Positions 6,721-8,388 of a stretch of DNA of 8,388 nucleotides are shown piece after piece. Location: NCBI GenBank assembly GCA_023134935.1, contig JAGLUD010000173.1, positions 1 to 8,388 on the forward strand, in the 5' to 3' direction. The notes under the pieces were generated by a model that was given only the letters and a program-made list of their open reading frames with translations, was not told the origin of the DNA and ran no database searches. The stretch comes from Paracoccaceae bacterium. Its GTDB lineage: Bacteria > Pseudomonadota > Alphaproteobacteria > Rhodobacterales > Rhodobacteraceae. The translations under genes were made by a program, and so were the position numbers. The stretch's first letter is position 1. Each line of letters begins with the position of its first letter.

Positions 6721-7305
6721 ATGAGTGACGAAAAAGAAAACGGTTTTCTGGACGACATTGACGATTCCGAAGAAGAGTTGGAGCTTGAAGAGGATATCTT
6801 GGCAGAGCCAGACCTCGACAAGCTGATAAAAGAGCGCGACCAATTGAAAGATCGCCTGCTTCGCGCTTTTGCCGAAACCGAAAACCTGCGCAAACGTGCT
6901 GAACGCGATCGCCGTGATGCAGAAGTTTACGGTGGAACCAAGCTGGCACGTGATTTGCTGTCGGTTCAGGACAACCTTGAACGTGCGCTGGAAAATATCG
7001 ACGACGATCTGCGTAAAGAGCACAGCTCTATGACTGAAGGGTTGGAATTGACTCTGCGTGAACTGCTGTCGGTGTTTGAAAAGCATAAAATCTTAACTGT
7101 TGCGCCTGAAATCGGTGACAAGTTTAACCCAAAACTGCATCAGGCTATGTTTGAGGCACCTGTGCCGAACACAACCAAAGGCTCGATCATTCAGGTTATG
7201 GCTTCTGGCTTCGCGATCGGTGATCGACTGTTGCGCGCAGCACAAGTTGGTGTTTCGTCTAACCCAAACAAGGCCGCACCCGTTAAGGAAGAAGCCGAAG
7301 GTTAA
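6721..7305 (+). CDS. grpE: Nucleotide exchange factor GrpE
   Basis: GrpE releases ADP from DnaK (Hsp70) and acts as a dimer and thermosensor in the cytosol. The 194-residue product has a very acidic N-terminal tail (residues 2-30) and then the long coiled-coil dimerisation region (about 31-90, with E-N-L-R-K-R-A). A helical bundle follows, and the C-terminal beta domain carries the GrpE signature from F-N-P-K-L-H-Q-A (135-142) to G-D-R-L-L-R-A-A-Q-V (167-176). The ATG at 6721 has AAGG at 6709-6712 with eight-base spacing. It is co-directional with hrcA and probably co-transcribed, placing a repressor and a chaperone cofactor of the heat-shock system together. Its TAA stop overlaps the stop of the convergent methyltransferase-fold gene by four bases. 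Confidence 0.96.
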   Translation: MSDEKENGFLDDIDDSEEELELEEDILAEPDLDKLIKERDQLKDRLLRAFAETENLRKRAERDRRDAEVYGGTKLARDLLSVQDNLERALENIDDDLRKEHSSMTEGLELTLRELLSVFEKHKILTVAPEIGDKFNPKLHQAMFEAPVPNTTKGSIIQVMASGFAIGDRLLRAAQVGVSSNPNKAAPVKEEAEG

Positions 7306-7312
7306 CCCTTCG
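7296..7312. terminator. Weak hairpin across the grpE / methyltransferase convergent stops
   Basis: A six-base-pair stem CGAAGG/CCTTCG with loop TTAAC spans the overlapping stop codons. It is followed by only CTTTG on the plus strand and by no T-run on the minus strand. It could serve as a modest bidirectional transcription barrier between two convergent genes, but it is not a classic intrinsic terminator. Confidence 0.25.
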
Positions 7313-8138
7313 CTTTGTCGCCTGCTTTAAGTTCGGGAACCTGCAATGCGTCGGCGAGCCTCGCCTTCGCTGAACCGGGCCGCAGTGGTTTTTGCTGCGT
7401 CTCGGATGGGGCCCAGCCTGTCAGGAATACGATTTCAAAGGTAGCAGGGATGCGCCCGTCAGCTTCGGCGAAGTGCTCCACGTAGATATCCATCGCCCGC
7501 ATTAATGTATCGCGACGCATTGGCGTTTTGCGGCGTGCGTGCATAACGTTGGTTTCGCCCATCGCTCGCAAATCCCGCATCAAATGCAGCGGAGTTTCAT
7601 AAGTTACGGTTAAGTTAACTGAATCTGCGACAGGCAACGCCAACCCAGCGCGTTGAATTAACCCGCCAAGATCGCGAATTTCGCCCATCGGGGCGATACG
7701 CGGTGAGAGACCACCCTCAATCTCGGTTTCCGCTTCGGCTAGTGACGTTCGTAATTCGTTAAGGGTTTGCCCGCCAAACATCGCCGCGATCATCAGGCCG
7801 TCAGGTTTAAGCGCGCGACGCATCTGCACCAACTGACCGACCGGATCATTGGCCCAGTGCAAAGCCAGACCATGAATCGCCAGATCGAGTGAACCCGCTT
7901 CCAATTCCAGCGTTTCCTGATCCTTAACAGCAGTACCACCAAGAAATTCTTTCCATAAACTGGCTCTCGGACCAACAATCGCTACATCCGTAAAGGTTTT
8001 ATTAACCTCTTCCAGTCTTTCTGAGACTTGGTCGGCGATCTCACGGTGAAGGAATTCTCCTTCAACGCCAAAGCTGGCCGCCCGCGCACGGCGTTGGGTT
8101 AATAGTTTGTGATCAAAAAGGTCTGGTGGTGTTTGCAT
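7302..8138 (-). CDS. NDUFAF5/BioC-like methyltransferase-fold protein, motif I degenerate
   Basis: The 278-residue product resembles the family of mitochondrial NDUFAF5, a complex I assembly factor that hydroxylates an arginine of the NDUFS7 subunit, and more distantly BioC. Matching landmarks are L-A-L-H-W-A-N-D-P (91-99), A-L-K-P-D-G (109-114), F-G-G-Q-T-L-N-E-L-R (121-130) and G-G-L-S-P-R-I-A-P-M (132-141). Further on are M-R-D-L-R-A-M-G-E-T-N and the C-terminal P-A-T-F-E-I-V-F-L-T-G-W block. Where the family carries its glycine-rich SAM loop, this protein has only D-V-A-I-V-G-P-R-A-S (51-60), and the stretch before LHW is short. The frame is open to an ATG at 8246, but the ATG at 8138 (M-Q-T-P-P-D-L-F-D) fits the family start and has GAGGGA nine bases upstream. 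The function is inferred; a role in complex I maturation is plausible but unproven. Confidence 0.85.
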   Translation of the reverse strand: MQTPPDLFDHKLLTQRRARAASFGVEGEFLHREIADQVSERLEEVNKTFTDVAIVGPRASLWKEFLGGTAVKDQETLELEAGSLDLAIHGLALHWANDPVGQLVQMRRALKPDGLMIAAMFGGQTLNELRTSLAEAETEIEGGLSPRIAPMGEIRDLGGLIQRAGLALPVADSVNLTVTYETPLHLMRDLRAMGETNVMHARRKTPMRRDTLMRAMDIYVEHFAEADGRIPATFEIVFLTGWAPSETQQKPLRPGSAKARLADALQVPELKAGDKAKG

Positions 8139-8182
8139 ATTCTCAAATCCCTCTGCGAAGTCAGATAACGCGCCTTGCAACC

Positions 8183-8193
8183 AAGGGAAAGGG
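8183..8193 (+). promoter_or_regulatory. Purine-rich Shine-Dalgarno region for the comF-like gene
   Basis: AAGGGA (8183-8188) and AAAGGG (8188-8193) lie 9 and 4 bases before a TTG at 8198, the only sensible start ahead of the conserved Y-P-P-R-C. They support a TTG start because no ATG is available nearby in frame. Confidence 0.45.
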
Positions 8194-8197
8194 TGCA

Positions 8198-8388
8198 TTG
8201 CTGAATACCATCTACCCCCCACGATGCCTGACGTGCACTGAACCAACAGAGCAGGGCGCCAATCTTTGCGCTGAATGTTGGGCAGATACGACGTTCATAA
8301 GCGGAACGATATGCGACGTATGTGGCACACCTTTGCTTGGTGAAGCGGGTGGAAAGATTAAGTGTGACAGCTGTATCGCCCACTGCCC
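8198..8388 (+). CDS. comF: ComF family protein, N-terminal zinc-ribbon part (3' truncated by window)
   Basis: The frame beginning TTG-CTG-AAT reads L-L-N-T-I-Y-P-P-R-C and stays open to the window end (63 codons plus two bases). Y-P-P-R-C and four CxxC pairs (10/13, 24/27, 39/42 and 56/59, counting from the TTG) form the double zinc-ribbon start typical of ComF/GntX proteins. These continue into a phosphoribosyltransferase-like domain and assist DNA uptake in competent bacteria; in non-competent bacteria the role is unclear. The start is probably the TTG at 8198, preceded by AAGGGAAAGGG. The gene is divergent from the methyltransferase-fold gene, with 59 bases between the starts and no clear promoter picked there. 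The C-terminal domain lies outside the window, so function cannot be confirmed. Confidence 0.8.
   Translation, partial: MLNTIYPPRCLTCTEPTEQGANLCAECWADTTFISGTICDVCGTPLLGEAGGKIKCDSCIAHC

Noticed and set aside
6947..6952. Another CACGTG core, in grpE
   Set aside because: The flanks (GCTGG and ATTTG) do not match parS; it is a bare hexamer expected by chance.
8139..8246. 36-residue N-terminal extension of the methyltransferase-fold protein
   Set aside because: It does not resemble the family, it overlaps the comF-like start and its Shine-Dalgarno, and a suitable start with GAGGGA exists at 8138.
1..8388. Replication origin or DnaA-box cluster within the window
   Set aside because: The par genes suggest the origin is nearby, but I saw no cluster of TTATCCACA-type boxes and no long A+T-rich unwinding region; the only weak hit is a lone TTATCCTCG near 4661.
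1..8388. A novel defence, mobile or biosynthetic system
   Set aside because: All genes but one belong to well-known housekeeping families in a common order; the exception is a DUF454 membrane protein that is widespread. No signs of transfer were seen.

Overview
The window looks like a chromosomal, near-origin housekeeping segment of an alphaproteobacterium, most likely of the Rhodobacterales (roseobacter-type). This rests on protein character and gene order (rsmG-parA-parB, then hemW, rdgB and rph on the opposite strand, then hrcA-grpE). The organism is inferred, not proven. Base composition is moderate by eye, and I see no insertion sequences, phage genes, tRNA, rRNA or CRISPR repeats.

Layout: (1) Bases 1-2308, plus strand: the 3' part of rsmG (16S rRNA methyltransferase), overlapping parA, then parB. 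A perfect 16-bp parS centromere site lies inside the rsmG reading frame at 6-21. (2) Bases 2309-5521, minus strand: a tightly packed five-gene run transcribed rph > rdgB > RidA-family gene > hemW > DUF454 membrane protein. Junctions overlap by 1-4 bases or are separated by 2-3 bases. It covers tRNA 3' maturation, nucleotide-pool cleaning, reactive imine removal, heme trafficking and an unknown inner-membrane protein. (3) Bases 5522-5641: the divergent rph/hrcA control region, with a parS-like site. (4) Bases 5642-7305, plus strand: hrcA (heat-shock repressor) and grpE (DnaK nucleotide exchange factor). (5) Bases 7302-8138, minus strand: an NDUFAF5/BioC-type methyltransferase-fold protein whose glycine-rich SAM motif appears to be lost. 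(6) Bases 8198-8388, plus strand: the 5' end of a comF-like gene with a zinc-ribbon start, cut by the window edge.

How the parts work together: ParA, ParB and parS form the chromosome segregation machine. Besides the perfect parS there are three near-matches (14/16, 14/16 and 12/16), giving four CACGTG-type or near-CACGTG sites within about 5.6 kb around parAB. The three sites inside genes (one in rsmG, two in hemW) are all read in the same codon phase, encoding Val-Ser-Arg-Glu. This hidden parS cluster is the most interesting signal here. I found no convincing new defence, mobile or biosynthetic system. Several starts need correction against a longest-ORF reading: rsmG begins before the window, rph starts at 5521, the methyltransferase at 8138, and the RidA gene probably at a GTG at 4203.
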